NCBI RefSeq assembly: GCF_018119395.1
Contig: NZ_JAGPWD010000026.1
Coordinates: 1-64,000 of the forward strand
Length of the DNA: 64,000 nt
Direction of reading: 5' to 3'
DNA from: Massilia sp. ZL223
Lineage (GTDB): Bacteria > Pseudomonadota > Gammaproteobacteria > Burkholderiales > Burkholderiaceae_D
The position numbers and the translations under genes were made by a program. The notes under the pieces are model-generated. The model searched no databases. It was not told the origin of the DNA and saw only the letters and a list, made by a program, of their open reading frames with translations. Positions 18,077-27,830 of this stretch are shown here, piece after piece. Position 1 is the stretch's first letter. Every line of letters starts with the position of its first letter.

Positions 18077-19060
18077 TCAGCTGGCCAGCCAGCGCAGCAG
18101 GCGCAGCATGTAGAAGAAGGTGCTGGCATCCCAGGGACGCGAGCGCGGCAGCGTGTACAGGTCCTGGCCGGGCGCGACCGCGCCGGTGGCGGTCGAGAAG
18201 GCGGCGGCGAAACCGGCCTCGCGCACCATCGCGGTGTGGCGGGCATCGAAGTCCAGCTCCGCTTTGCCGTTCGGATAAGCGAAATAGCGTACCGGCTCCC
18301 CGATGATGGCTTCCAGCGCCGTCTTGCTGCCCTCGATCTCGGCGCGCGCCTCGGCATCCGGCAGCTTGGTCAGGATCGGGTGCGAGACCGTGTGCGCGCC
18401 GATGGTCACGTTCGAGCGGTGCAGGGTGCGCACCATCTCGCTGCTCAGCATCAGCGGACGGGTGCCATGCCCGGCCAGCGCTTCCAGCGCTTCGATCAGG
18501 TCCAGGCGCTCGCTGGGCGGCAGGTACTTGGCGCGCGAGGTCAAGGCCTGCACGGCGGCGCAGCGCGCCTCCAGGCCGTCGATCGGCACGATGCCGGCGC
18601 CGGCGGCGCGCAGGTCGAGTGCGCTGCCGGAAGCGCCGCGCACGGCGTCGGCGATGCGGTCGTTCCACATGTTCTCGGCGCTGTCCACGTAGCCGCTGGT
18701 GACGAACACCGTGGCGGGCAGGCCGAACTCGCGCAGCACCGGCAGCGCCAGGTCGTGGGTGGAGCGGTAGCCGTCGTCGAAGGTGATGCAGACGGCGCGC
18801 GGCGGCAGGCGGTTCTCGCGCAAGGCTGCCAGCGCCTGGTCCAGGGACAGCACCTTGAAGCAGTCCGCCAGCATCTTCATGTGTTCGCGGAAGGTGGCCA
18901 CGTCCGGCTCGTTTTCCAGCAGCGGGTCGTGCGCTTCGAGGATGCGGTGGTAGGTGACGATGCACAGGCGCGCGCGCCCCGCCTGCCACAGCGCGTAGCT
19001 GTTGCCGATGGCGCGCACCAGCATGGGAACGGGGGCTGCCGAGCGCTGATAAGTGCTCAT
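18077..19060 (-). CDS. Polysaccharide deacetylase (NodB-like)
   Basis: A 327-residue protein. The start at 19060 overlaps the stop of the upstream glycosyltransferase (ATGA), so they are co-translated. TYHRI at 36-40 and CITFDDGYRSTHD at 91-103 are the classic CE4 motifs (the DD pair includes the metal-binding Asp and catalytic base); IGAHTVSHPIL supplies the HxxxH metal ligands. No signal peptide is evident. It likely removes acetyl groups from a glycan intermediate made by the flanking glycosyltransferases. Confidence 0.9.
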   Translation of the reverse strand: MSTYQRSAAPVPMLVRAIGNSYALWQAGRARLCIVTYHRILEAHDPLLENEPDVATFREHMKMLADCFKVLSLDQALAALRENRLPPRAVCITFDDGYRSTHDLALPVLREFGLPATVFVTSGYVDSAENMWNDRIADAVRGASGSALDLRAAGAGIVPIDGLEARCAAVQALTSRAKYLPPSERLDLIEALEALAGHGTRPLMLSSEMVRTLHRSNVTIGAHTVSHPILTKLPDAEARAEIEGSKTALEAIIGEPVRYFAYPNGKAELDFDARHTAMVREAGFAAAFSTATGAVAPGQDLYTLPRSRPWDASTFFYMLRLLRWLAS

Positions 19061-20238
19061 GCCGCGTGTTCCACGATGATTTTCTGGAACAGATCGATCT
19101 GGCCGCGGGTGGTGAAGTCCCAGCTGAAGCCTTCGGCGTAGCGCCGCGCCGCGCCGCGGTCCGGCTGGCGCTCGCGCAGGCGCTGGACCGCTTCGGCCAC
19201 GCCCTCGCTGCTGTACTGCCCCATCAGGATGCCGGCCTCGGGGGCGGCCACCACTTCGGGCGAGCCGCCCACCCGGCTGGCCACCACCGGGGTGCCGCAG
19301 GCCATCGACTCGAGCAGGACGTTGGCCCAGCCTTCGCGGCTGGAGGCCAGGACCATCAGGTCGGCCGCATTGAAATATTGGGCCAGTTCGGCGTGCGGCA
19401 CGGCGCCCAGGAAGCGCACCCGGTCGGCCACGCCCAGGGTCCGGGCCAGGGCTTCCAGGCGCGCCCGTTCCGGGCCGCTGCCGGCGACGAGCAGCTCCGT
19501 GTCGGGCAGCCGGGGCAGGGCGCCGATCACCAGGTGGTGGCCCTTGAGCTCGACCAGGTGGCCGACCGAGATCAGGGTGAAGCGGCGCAGCCCGAGCGCG
19601 GCGCGCACGGCATCGCGGTTCATGGGGTGGAACTTCTCCAGGTCGACGCCGTTGCGCAGCGGAGTGATGGCCGCCGGCGCCACGCCCAGCTGCACCAGGC
19701 CTTCCTTCAATGCGTTGCTGACCGTGATGATGCCCTTGGCCTGGCGGGCAGCCCACTGGATCATGCGGCGCGGCAGGGGGTAGCGGGGCAGCAGGTTGAC
19801 GTCCGAGCCGCGCGCCGTGATGACTACGGGCTTGTTGAAATAGCGCCCCAGCATCGCGGCAGCCACCCCGTCGGGGTAGAAATAATGGGCGTCGATGGCG
19901 TCGAAGTCGTAGCCCTGGTCCAGGATGCGGCCGATTTCGCGCTTGGCGCCCTGGGCCAGCAGCATGGGCGCGACGTTCATGCCGACCTTGGGCAAGGCCA
20001 CGTAACGTGGATGATGGATCTCCAGCCCATGGCGGCGCTCGCGCGCCGGCACGCCGGCGTAGAGCGCATACTGGCCGAAGCGCGGGTGGCTGGAGGGGAA
20101 CCAGGGCACCGGCGCGACGACCCGCGAGCTCACCTGCCCGCTGGCGACCAGCTCGCGTAGCCGTGTCTCGACGAAAATGCCGTGCCCGGGCTGCTTTTCG
20201 TTGGGGAACAGAGTGCTGAACGTCAATAGCTTCATCAA
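19057..20238 (-). CDS. Glycosyltransferase family 4 protein
   Basis: A 393-residue GT-B enzyme. The N-terminus MMKLLTFSTLFPNEKQPGHG and the donor-site E-x7-E region SSREGWANVLLESMACGTPVVASRVGGSPEVV are typical of GT4 retaining glycosyltransferases. It acts at the cytoplasmic membrane, adding one sugar to the growing lipid-linked unit. It overlaps the downstream deacetylase by 4 bases and lies 83 bases after the FemAB-like gene. Confidence 0.9.
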   Translation of the reverse strand: MMKLLTFSTLFPNEKQPGHGIFVETRLRELVASGQVSSRVVAPVPWFPSSHPRFGQYALYAGVPARERRHGLEIHHPRYVALPKVGMNVAPMLLAQGAKREIGRILDQGYDFDAIDAHYFYPDGVAAAMLGRYFNKPVVITARGSDVNLLPRYPLPRRMIQWAARQAKGIITVSNALKEGLVQLGVAPAAITPLRNGVDLEKFHPMNRDAVRAALGLRRFTLISVGHLVELKGHHLVIGALPRLPDTELLVAGSGPERARLEALARTLGVADRVRFLGAVPHAELAQYFNAADLMVLASSREGWANVLLESMACGTPVVASRVGGSPEVVAAPEAGILMGQYSSEGVAEAVQRLRERQPDRGAARRYAEGFSWDFTTRGQIDLFQKIIVEHAA

Positions 20239-20320
20239 TTAGCCTGGGAGGGGCGGACCGGTCTGGAGATAATAAAATTGAAAGTGTTATTAAGCAAGAT
20301 AAGCGAAGGACGTGTGCGCA

Positions 20321-21382
20321 TCATAGTGTGATATAGCGGCGCAGCCGCGGCCCCACCGTATTGGCGACGCTCAGGGGCAGGCGCTGCCACAGCTGTTCGA
20401 CCAGCGGCCGCAGGCTGCCTCCGGCCGGGGCGCTTGCCTGTTCGGCGCGCGGTTGTCCGGCGCCGTCCCATTCCTGCCAGTCGAGCGCATAGGGAAGCGC
20501 TCCCCACTGTTTCTTGAACTTGTAGGTGCCTTCGCCATAGGTCGAGCGTCCGAAGTCGAAGCGGCGCACGCCCAGCCCGCACAGATGGGCCTGGATGGTC
20601 CAGTACAGCAGCATGTTCGGCGCCAGCGCGTTGTATTCGCTCAAGGTCGATGCCCAGGGGATGGCGGCGCGGCCGCCGCACAGCAGGACCAGCCCGGCCC
20701 CGACCGCTTTGCCTTCCCGGCGCACCACAGCCAGGAAAGCCTCATCGCCGTAGCGCCGCAACACCGCTGCGAACCAGGCCTGGCTATGCGGCGGGCTGCC
20801 GAGGCGGCGCATGTTCTTGCTGTAGACCTCGTAGAAGGCGGCCAGCGCCGCCGGCCCGGTTTCGATCGCCGCGTTCAAGCCGTTCTTCTCGGCCTTGCGG
20901 ATCTGGCTGCGCAGTTTCGGCGGATAGCCCTGCATCAGCGCCTCTGCGCTCGCGGGCAGCTCGAGCAGCATGCGCACCTTGCGTCCCTCCAGGGCGTCTT
21001 CCGCGCTCGGCATGCTGACCGAGCCGCGTGCCTCGAAGCCGGCGGCGCCGGCTTCGGCGGCGTCACTGGCCACGCGCCTGCTCAGCGCCGCGGCCAGGGC
21101 GGGGGTGGACGCCAGGGGGCCGCCGACGTCGCAGAATGGCAGGGCGCTCCAGCGCGGTTTCCCGAAGGGACGCGCCACGATGCAGACAGGCAGGCAAGCA
21201 AGCAGTGCGGCGCCGTCGAAGGCGGCCAGGGTCCTGGCGGAGTAGCCGTAGGCATCCGCCACCGCGGCGCGCCAGGCGCTCAGGTGATAGGGCGTGCCCT
21301 CGGGGTGCTGGCGGACAAAGCGATCGAGCGCGGCGCCGTGTTCCTTGTCATCCGTATAGAAAAGATTCAGCCCGTCCAACAT
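20321..21382 (-). CDS. FemAB family protein, XrtA/PEP-CTERM-associated
   Basis: A 353-residue double-GNAT protein (MLDGLNLFYTDDKEHGAALDRFVRQHPEGTPYHL...). It matches the family of FemAB-like proteins found next to exosortase A (TIGR03019 as I recall it). Relatives use aminoacyl-tRNA or acyl-CoA to form amide bonds; in this context it may decorate an amino sugar. The C-terminal part FDFGRSTYGEGTYKFKKQWG is the most conserved block. It is the first gene of a four-gene minus-strand run. Confidence 0.85.
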   Translation of the reverse strand: MLDGLNLFYTDDKEHGAALDRFVRQHPEGTPYHLSAWRAAVADAYGYSARTLAAFDGAALLACLPVCIVARPFGKPRWSALPFCDVGGPLASTPALAAALSRRVASDAAEAGAAGFEARGSVSMPSAEDALEGRKVRMLLELPASAEALMQGYPPKLRSQIRKAEKNGLNAAIETGPAALAAFYEVYSKNMRRLGSPPHSQAWFAAVLRRYGDEAFLAVVRREGKAVGAGLVLLCGGRAAIPWASTLSEYNALAPNMLLYWTIQAHLCGLGVRRFDFGRSTYGEGTYKFKKQWGALPYALDWQEWDGAGQPRAEQASAPAGGSLRPLVEQLWQRLPLSVANTVGPRLRRYITL

Positions 21383-21440
21383 TCTGGCTTCCCGCGTGTT
21401 GTTGTTTCAGATGGAAACGTCATTGACATTAAGTTTTTAT

Positions 21441-21446
21441 ATTATA
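21441..21446 (-). promoter_or_regulatory. -10 box candidate for the FemAB operon
   Basis: On the minus strand the sequence reads TATAAT, a perfect -10 hexamer, about 60 bases upstream of the FemAB start, in a short AT-rich segment. The expected -35 position has no good match, so the assignment is tentative. Confidence 0.35.
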
Positions 21447-21681
21447 TGCAATGCCGCTGAGGTATCGTATGAACGAATTGTGTGGCCTGCGCACGATTCA
21501 ATGCGTTCTGGAACTGTTTTTTTTGAAACTGTTAAGATATTGTAAAGTCCGCGCCGATGTGGCGGGAAGCCCGGTACAAGCGCGGAAGCAGGCTTTTCAA
21601 GCTGGACCATACTGATCGACAAGATAGCAACAGACATTGTTAACAAGTCGTTGTTTCTTATTGACAGTCGTGGCGTTCGCA

Positions 21682-21711
21682 TTGAGTCAAGGAACGATCC
21701 CATGGTATATT
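21682..21711 (+). promoter_or_regulatory. Sigma-70-type promoter candidate for the tviB operon
   Basis: TTGAGT (21682-21687), an 18-base spacer, and TATATT (21706-21711), about 45 bases before the tviB start. Both boxes match sigma-70 consensus in five or four of six positions. The 330 bases between the divergent FemAB and tviB genes are AT-rich and hold no gene. Confidence 0.45.
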
Positions 21712-21756
21712 GTGTTAGCAATATAGCAAAACTTAATTTTCAAACGGAACCCGATA

Positions 21757-23046
21757 ATGAAAGCAGATGAAGTCGTCGCGGTAGTAGGACTGGGATATGT
21801 CGGTTTGCCACTGGCAGTCGAATACGGCAAAAAGGGACGGACCATCGGCTTCGACCTGTCGGCCTCCAAAATCGAGAACTACAAGAAGTTCGTCGATCCG
21901 ACCGGCGAGGTGTCGAGCGAGCAGCTGCAAGCGGCGCGCCACCTCGAGGTGAGTACCGACCCGTCGCTGCTGGCCCAGGCCGATTACATCATCGTCGCCG
22001 TCCCGACCCCGGTCGACATCGCCCACAATCCCGACTTCACGCCCCTGATCGGCGCCAGCAAGTCGGTCGGCAAGAACATGAAGCGCGGCGCGGTCGTCGT
22101 CTACGAATCGACCGTCTATCCGGGCGCGACCGAAGAGGTCTGCATCCCCATCCTCGAGAAGGAATCGGGCCTGAAGTGGAAAGAGGACTTCCACGTCGGC
22201 TTCTCGCCGGAGCGCATCAACCCGGGCGACAAGGAACACACCCTGACCACCATCCTCAAGGTCGTCTCCGGCGACGACGAGGAGTCGCTCGAGCGCATCG
22301 CCAAGCTGTACGAACATGTCGTGACGGCCGGCGTCTATCGCGCTTCCAGCATCAAGGTGGCCGAGGCTGCCAAGGTAATCGAGAACACCCAGCGCGACCT
22401 GAACATCGCCCTGATGAACGAACTGGCGATCATCTTCGACAAGATCGGCATCGACACCCTGGAAGTGCTGAAGGCCGCCGGCACCAAGTGGAACTTCCTG
22501 CCCTTCCGTCCGGGCCTGGTGGGCGGCCACTGCATCGGCGTCGATCCCTACTACCTGACCCACAAGGCCGAGATGATCGGCTACCACCCGCAGGTGATCC
22601 TGGCGGGCCGCCGCATCAACGACGGCATGGCCAAGTACGTGGCGGAAAAAACCGTCAAGTCGATGATCTCCTCGGGCTTCCACGTCAAGGGTTCGAAGGT
22701 CAACGTGATCGGCCTGACCTTCAAGGAAAACTGCCCCGACCTGCGCAACTCGAAGGTGGCCGACATCATCCACGAGCTGCAGAGCTACGGCGTGGACGTG
22801 CATGTCTACGACCCGGTGGCCGATTCGGAAGAGTCCGAGCACGAGTACGGCATCAAGCTGGAAAGCTGGGACAGCCTGCCGAAGGCCGACGCCGTGGTCG
22901 TCGCCGTGCCGCACAAGGAAGTGCTGGCCCTGTCGCTGACCGATTTCCAGTCCAAGCTCAACGACAACGGCTGCTTCATCGACGTCAAGGCGCAGTTCGA
23001 TCCCAAGGCGCTGCGCGAAGCCGGCTATTGCGTCTGGCGCATGTAA
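21757..23046 (+). CDS. tviB: UDP-N-acetylhexosamine 6-dehydrogenase (TviB/WbpO-type)
   Basis: A 429-residue NAD-dependent nucleotide-sugar dehydrogenase. The NAD-binding start is [19 protein letters not shown]; the catalytic cysteine is in [17 protein letters not shown]; the C-terminal domain includes [16 protein letters not shown]. It oxidises C6 of UDP-GlcNAc or UDP-GalNAc to the uronic acid. The next gene is a matching 4-epimerase, as in the Vi antigen pathway, so the pair should give UDP-GalNAcA. It opens the operon that continues to prsK and prsR. Confidence 0.93.
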   Translation: MKADEVVAVVGLGYVGLPLAVEYGKKGRTIGFDLSASKIENYKKFVDPTGEVSSEQLQAARHLEVSTDPSLLAQADYIIVAVPTPVDIAHNPDFTPLIGASKSVGKNMKRGAVVVYESTVYPGATEEVCIPILEKESGLKWKEDFHVGFSPERINPGDKEHTLTTILKVVSGDDEESLERIAKLYEHVVTAGVYRASSIKVAEAAKVIENTQRDLNIALMNELAIIFDKIGIDTLEVLKAAGTKWNFLPFRPGLVGGHCIGVDPYYLTHKAEMIGYHPQVILAGRRINDGMAKYVAEKTVKSMISSGFHVKGSKVNVIGLTFKENCPDLRNSKVADIIHELQSYGVDVHVYDPVADSEESEHEYGIKLESWDSLPKADAVVVAVPHKEVLALSLTDFQSKLNDNGCFIDVKAQFDPKALREAGYCVWRM

Positions 23047-23066
23047 TTGCGTCGATCAGTATGAAA

Positions 23067-23119
23067 GGCCGCCGCTGCCGGCGGCGGCCGCACCGGCCCC
23101 GGCGCCTGCGAGGCGCCGG
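23067..23119 (+). repeat. Two tandem GC hairpins between tviB and the epimerase gene
   Basis: Stem 23067-23074/23082-23089 (8 bp, 7-base loop) followed by 23099-23107/23111-23119 (9 bp, 3-base loop), both perfect. There is no U-run, so they are not standard terminators; they may slow RNA decay or tune expression between the two genes. Confidence 0.5.
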
Positions 23120-23143
23120 CGTCAATCAGAAAGTGCCCCAAAC

Positions 23144-24172
23144 GTGAATAAGTTTCAGGAAGTCCAGCATCACCTCGCCCTTCACAGCTACCACTGGTTA
23201 GTGACCGGTGCGGCAGGCTTCATCGGTTCGAACCTGGTGGAAGCCCTGCTCAAGCTGAACCAGCGCGTCACCGGCCTCGACAACTTCGCCACCGGCCACC
23301 GCCACAACCTGGAACAGGTGAAAGATTCGGTCACGGAAGGGGCCTGGATGAAATTTAATTTCATCGAAGGCGATATCCGCAATCCGGCCGACTGCGCGCG
23401 CGCCTGCGAGGGCGTGGACTTCGTGCTGCACCAGGCCGCGCTCGGCTCGGTGTCGCGCTCCATCGATAACCCGGCGCTCACCAACGCGGTCAACATCGAC
23501 GGCTTCCTCAACATGCTGGTCGCCGCACGCGACGCCGGCGTCAAGCGTTTCGTCTACGCCGCCTCGAGCTCGACCTACGGCGACCATCCGGCCTTGCCCA
23601 AGGTCGAGGACCGCATCGGCAAGCCGCTCTCGCCCTATGCGGTGACCAAGTACGTCAACGAGCTGTACGCCGACGTGTTCGGCCGCACCTACGGGACCGA
23701 GGCGATCGGCCTGCGCTATTTCAACGTGTTCGGCCCGCGCCAGGATCCGCACGGCGCCTATGCCGCCGTGATTCCCCAGTGGGTGAGCGCCCTGATCCGC
23801 AACCAGCCGCTGCGCATCAACGGCGACGGCGAGACCAGCCGCGACTTCTGCTACATCGACAACGTGGTCCAGGCCAACCTCCTGGCCGCGACCGCGGACA
23901 AGGAGGCGGCCGGCCAGGTATACAACATCGCCCTGGGCGACCGCACCACCCTGAACCAGCTGTACGGCATGATGCGCTCCCTGCTGGCGGAGCGCTACGC
24001 GCACGTGGCAGGGCACGAGCCGCAGTACGTGGATTTCCGCCGCGGCGACGTGCGCCATTCGCAGGCGGACATCGGCAAGGCCGCGGCGCTGCTGGGCTAC
24101 CAGCCCACGCACCGCATCGGCGAAGGCTTGAAGCAGGCCATGGACTGGTATGTCCGCAACTTGCCGCAGTAA
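23144..24172 (+). CDS. UDP-N-acetylhexosamine 4-epimerase (TviC/WbpP-type)
   Basis: A 342-residue extended short-chain dehydrogenase starting at GTG 23144 with AGAAAG upstream. It has [19 protein letters not shown] (NAD binding), ASSSTYGD (catalytic Ser/Thr region) and [14 protein letters not shown] (YxxxK). The first ~17 residues before the Rossmann fold are as in WbpP/TviC. It interconverts GlcNAc and GalNAc forms of UDP sugars or their uronic acids. It pairs functionally with tviB. Confidence 0.92.
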   Translation: MNKFQEVQHHLALHSYHWLVTGAAGFIGSNLVEALLKLNQRVTGLDNFATGHRHNLEQVKDSVTEGAWMKFNFIEGDIRNPADCARACEGVDFVLHQAALGSVSRSIDNPALTNAVNIDGFLNMLVAARDAGVKRFVYAASSSTYGDHPALPKVEDRIGKPLSPYAVTKYVNELYADVFGRTYGTEAIGLRYFNVFGPRQDPHGAYAAVIPQWVSALIRNQPLRINGDGETSRDFCYIDNVVQANLLAATADKEAAGQVYNIALGDRTTLNQLYGMMRSLLAERYAHVAGHEPQYVDFRRGDVRHSQADIGKAAALLGYQPTHRIGEGLKQAMDWYVRNLPQ

Positions 24173-24223
24173 CCGGGACACCCATGCATATCCAGAAAAG
24201 TAATAACAAGTTCGGAGGCTGCC

Positions 24224-25627
24224 GTGTTTAGGATCTCTAACCACTATGTGTCGAAGATCGTGTTCCTGCTCCTGTTCGTCGAGGTGCTGGTGGTGCTGGG
24301 CGCCGCCTACGTCGGCGCCGCGGTGCGGATGCTCGAGTACGGCGACGCCGCGGTCGCGCACCACATCGACCACTTCTTCACGTCCGCCGTCGCCTTCACG
24401 GCCGCGATCATCTTCAGCATGAGCGCGATGGGCATGTACCAGCTCGACTACGACGAGGGCCTGCGCCATCCCTTCTTCATGAAGCTGATGCCGTCCTTCG
24501 TGATGGGCTTCATGATCCTGGCCCTGGTGTTCTACGTGGCGCCCGAGCTCTACCTGGGCCGCGGCACCATGGTGCTGGTGTTCGCCCTGTCCGGGATCGG
24601 CATCTTCCTGGCCCGCATGGTGTTCTTCAAGACCTCGGAAGCGCGCTTCCTGCAGTCGCGCATCATGTTCCTGGGCGGCGGCCCGCTGGCCAAGGAATGC
24701 AGCGAGCTGGCCACCAGCAAGTCGCGCTACCACAAGTACGACATCGCCGGCTTCCTGCCCGGCCCGAGCGAAGAGCTGTGCGTGCCCTCGGCGAGTCTGC
24801 TCAAGATGCGCGACGGCGACTCCCTGGTCAAGCTGGCGCGCCAGTACAACGTGGAAGAGATCGTGGTCTCGGTGCAGAACCGCCGCGGCGGCTTCCCGAT
24901 CAAGGAGCTGCTCGACTGCAAGCTGCAGGGCATCAAGGTCACCGACGCCGCCACCTTCTTCGAGCGCGAGACCTGCCAGATCCGCGTCGACTCGCTCCAG
25001 CCCTCGTGGCTGGTGTTCGGCGGCGGCTTCGACCAGAGCTTCGTGCGCACCTTCATGAAGCGCAGCTTCGACCTGGTGTGCAGCGTCCTGATCCTGGTGA
25101 TGACCTTCCCGCTGATGCTGGCCGCGGCCGTGGCCGTGTGGCTGGAAGACCGCGGCCCGGTGTTCTACTCGCAGGAGCGGGTCGGCAAGGACGGCAAGAC
25201 CTTCCGCGTGCACAAGTTCCGCTCGATGCGCGCCGACGCCGAGAAGAACGGCAAGCCGCAGTGGGCCGCCCAGGACGATCCGCGCATCACCCGCGTCGGC
25301 AATTTCATGCGCAAGACCCGCATCGACGAACTGCCGCAGATCCTCAACGTCTTCACCGGCGAGATGTCCTTCGTCGGCCCGCGCCCGGAACGCCCCTACT
25401 TCGTCGAGCAGCTGATCGAGGTGGTCCCGTATTACAACGTGCGCCACAGCGTCAAGCCGGGCATCACCGGCTGGGCCCAGGTGCGCTACGGCTACGGCTC
25501 CTCGGCCGAGGACGCATTGCAGAAGCTCCAGTACGACCTGTACTATGTCAAGAACAATAGCCTGTTCCTGGACATTCTGATCCTGATCAATACGCTCAAG
25601 GTCGTGCTGTTCCGCAGCGGCCGTTGA
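24224..25627 (+). CDS. Initiating sugar phosphate transferase (exosortase A-type, EpsB_2 family)
   Basis: A 467-residue polyprenyl-phosphate sugar transferase. Four hydrophobic segments in the first ~130 residues, a nucleotide-binding-like middle domain (RIMFLGGGPLAKECSELA), then the catalytic Bac_transf domain: MKRSFDLVCSVLILVMTFPL, RVHKFRSMRADAE and TRIDELPQILNVFTGEMSFVGPRPERP. It puts the first sugar-phosphate on undecaprenyl phosphate and so starts repeat-unit assembly. The family is TIGR03013 as I recall it, characteristic of PEP-CTERM loci. It sits between the nucleotide-sugar genes and prsK. Confidence 0.93.
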   Translation: MFRISNHYVSKIVFLLLFVEVLVVLGAAYVGAAVRMLEYGDAAVAHHIDHFFTSAVAFTAAIIFSMSAMGMYQLDYDEGLRHPFFMKLMPSFVMGFMILALVFYVAPELYLGRGTMVLVFALSGIGIFLARMVFFKTSEARFLQSRIMFLGGGPLAKECSELATSKSRYHKYDIAGFLPGPSEELCVPSASLLKMRDGDSLVKLARQYNVEEIVVSVQNRRGGFPIKELLDCKLQGIKVTDAATFFERETCQIRVDSLQPSWLVFGGGFDQSFVRTFMKRSFDLVCSVLILVMTFPLMLAAAVAVWLEDRGPVFYSQERVGKDGKTFRVHKFRSMRADAEKNGKPQWAAQDDPRITRVGNFMRKTRIDELPQILNVFTGEMSFVGPRPERPYFVEQLIEVVPYYNVRHSVKPGITGWAQVRYGYGSSAEDALQKLQYDLYYVKNNSLFLDILILINTLKVVLFRSGR

Positions 25628-25700
25628 TGCCATCCGGCGGCCTGCAAGCAGGGCCGCCGGATCCTTTTCCCGACTGTCCCCCGATCGCCAACGCCTGAAG

Positions 25701-27809
25701 ATGGATGCCACTTCCCTGACCAGCATCGCGGTCTACAGCCACGCCCTGGCGGCCGTGTGCTTCTTCGTCCTCGGCGTACCCATGCTGGCCGGCTGGCGCG
25801 CGCGCCCCTACGGCGCGGCCCTGGCCGCCGCCTGCCTGTTTACCAGCCTGTGGGCCGGCCTGCTGGCCTGGGCCGCCTGGCGCGAGGAACTGTGGTCGGT
25901 GGCTTCGGACGCCGCAGGCATCCTGCGCAACGCCGCCTGGATGCTGTTCCTGGGCCTGCTCGCGGGACGCGTGCGCGATCCCCACAGCCGCCTGCCGCTG
26001 CGCCTGCGCAAGGGCACGGCCCTGGCCGCGCTGGGCTTCATCGCCCTGTTCGGCATGGCGGTGCTGGGACGCTGGGACCTGGCCCACAGCGGCCTGGGAC
26101 TGGTGCCGGTGACCCTGCGCGTGGGCCTGGCGATCGCCGGCCTGCTGCTGGTCGAACAGGTCTACCGCAGCCGTTCGCTGCAGGAGCGCTGGGCGGTCAA
26201 GTTCGCCTGCCTGGGTATCGGCGCCATGTTCGCCTACGACTTCTACCTGTTCAGCCACGCCATGCTGTTCCGCGAGATCGACCCGGACATCTGGGCCGCG
26301 CGCGGCGTCGTCAACGCGCTCAGCGTGCCCCTGCTGGTGGTCGCGCTGGGCCGCAGCAAGCTGTGGGAATCGCCGCTGGCGGTGTCGCGGCGCGCCATGT
26401 TCCACTCGACCGCGCTGTTCGGCTCGGCCATCTACCTGCTGGCGATGGGCTCGGCCGGCTACTACCTGCGCTTCTTCGGCGGCAGCTGGGGCGTGGTGAT
26501 GCAGGTGGCCTTCCTGTTCGTGGCCTTGGTGGTGCTGGTCGGGGTGCTGTTCTCGGGCAGCTTCCGCGCCCGCCTCAAGGTCTTCATCAGCAAGCATTTC
26601 TACAGCTATAACTATGACTACCGCGAAGAATGGCTGCGCTTCACCCGAACCCTGTCCGAACCGGGACCGGGCCTGGGCGAGCGCGTGATCGAGGCGGTCG
26701 CCGCCCTGGTCGAAAGCCCGGGCGGGGTCTTGTGGCAGCGCCGCGAATCGGGCCGCTTCGAGCCCGCCGCGCACTGGCAGGCCCCGGCGGCCAGCAGTTC
26801 CGAACCGGCCGACTCGGCCTTCTGCCAGTTCCTGGAATCGAGCCAGTGGGTGATCGACGTGCAGGAATTCGCGCAGACGCCCGACAAGTACGACGCCCTG
26901 GTGCTGCCGGAATGGCTGGCCGGCTATCCGCGCGCCTGGCTGGTGGTGCCGCTGATCCTGCACGCGCGCCTGTTCGGCTTCGTGCTGCTGCAGACCTCGC
27001 GCAGCCCGATGGAGCTGAACTGGGAAGTGATCGACCTGCTCGAGATCGCCGGCAGCCAGGCCGCCAGCCAGCTGGCCCAGCAGGATGCGGCCAACGCGCT
27101 CACGGTGGCGCGCCAGTTCGAATCCTTCAACCGCATGTCGACCTTCGTGGTGCACGACCTGAAGAACCTGGTGGCCCAGCTGTCGCTGATGAACGCCAAC
27201 GCCGCGCGCCACAAGGACAATCCCGAATTCCAGGCCGACATGCTGGAAACCATCGACCTGTCGGTGCAGAAGATGAAGCTGCTGCTGCAAAAGCTCAGCC
27301 GCACCACCAACCAGGAAAAGCCGGCCGTGCTGGCGATCGAGGACGTGGTGCGCCAGGCGGTGGCGCTGAAGGGGGCCTTCGAGCCGCATCCGCAGCTGCG
27401 CATCGAGGCCAGGGGCCTGCGCGTGCTGGCCGAGCGCGAGCGCCTGGAGCGCGTGGTGGGCCACCTGATCCAGAACGCGATCGAAGCCACGCCGCGCACC
27501 GGCAGCGTCACGGTGCGCGTCGCCGAGAGCGCGGCCGGCGGCGTCGTCGAGATCGTCGACACCGGCGAAGGCATGAGCGAGGAATTCATCCGCGAGCGCC
27601 TGTTCAAGCCCTTCGACTCGACCAAGTCGGCCGGCATGGGCATCGGCGTGTTCGAGAGCCGCGAATATATCAATGAACTGGGCGGCAGCCTGGAGGTCAG
27701 CAGCTCGCCGGGACGCGGCACCACCTTCCGCGTGGCGCTGCCGCTGTATCGGCAGGAAGCAAGGCAGAATTCGCAGCAAGAAACACAACAGGCCTCGAAG
27801 GCCGCCTGA
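25701..27809 (+). CDS. prsK: PEP-CTERM system sensor histidine kinase PrsK
   Basis: A 702-residue membrane sensor kinase. The first ~300 residues hold about eight transmembrane segments, followed by a GAF-like region (~310-460) and the transmitter. The phosphorylated His is about residue 485 in FVVHDLKNLVAQL; the N box is LIQNAIEATP, the G boxes DTGEGMSEEF and GMGIGVFESREY. It should phosphorylate PrsR, encoded 22 bases downstream. The ligand is unknown; the membrane domain suggests it senses the envelope. In this family (TIGR02916) the partner is a sigma-54 activator, and two sigma-54 promoters are present in this window. Confidence 0.93.
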   Translation: MDATSLTSIAVYSHALAAVCFFVLGVPMLAGWRARPYGAALAAACLFTSLWAGLLAWAAWREELWSVASDAAGILRNAAWMLFLGLLAGRVRDPHSRLPLRLRKGTALAALGFIALFGMAVLGRWDLAHSGLGLVPVTLRVGLAIAGLLLVEQVYRSRSLQERWAVKFACLGIGAMFAYDFYLFSHAMLFREIDPDIWAARGVVNALSVPLLVVALGRSKLWESPLAVSRRAMFHSTALFGSAIYLLAMGSAGYYLRFFGGSWGVVMQVAFLFVALVVLVGVLFSGSFRARLKVFISKHFYSYNYDYREEWLRFTRTLSEPGPGLGERVIEAVAALVESPGGVLWQRRESGRFEPAAHWQAPAASSSEPADSAFCQFLESSQWVIDVQEFAQTPDKYDALVLPEWLAGYPRAWLVVPLILHARLFGFVLLQTSRSPMELNWEVIDLLEIAGSQAASQLAQQDAANALTVARQFESFNRMSTFVVHDLKNLVAQLSLMNANAARHKDNPEFQADMLETIDLSVQKMKLLLQKLSRTTNQEKPAVLAIEDVVRQAVALKGAFEPHPQLRIEARGLRVLAERERLERVVGHLIQNAIEATPRTGSVTVRVAESAAGGVVEIVDTGEGMSEEFIRERLFKPFDSTKSAGMGIGVFESREYINELGGSLEVSSSPGRGTTFRVALPLYRQEARQNSQQETQQASKAA

Positions 27810-27830
27810 AGAGACCAACCCGAGGACAAC

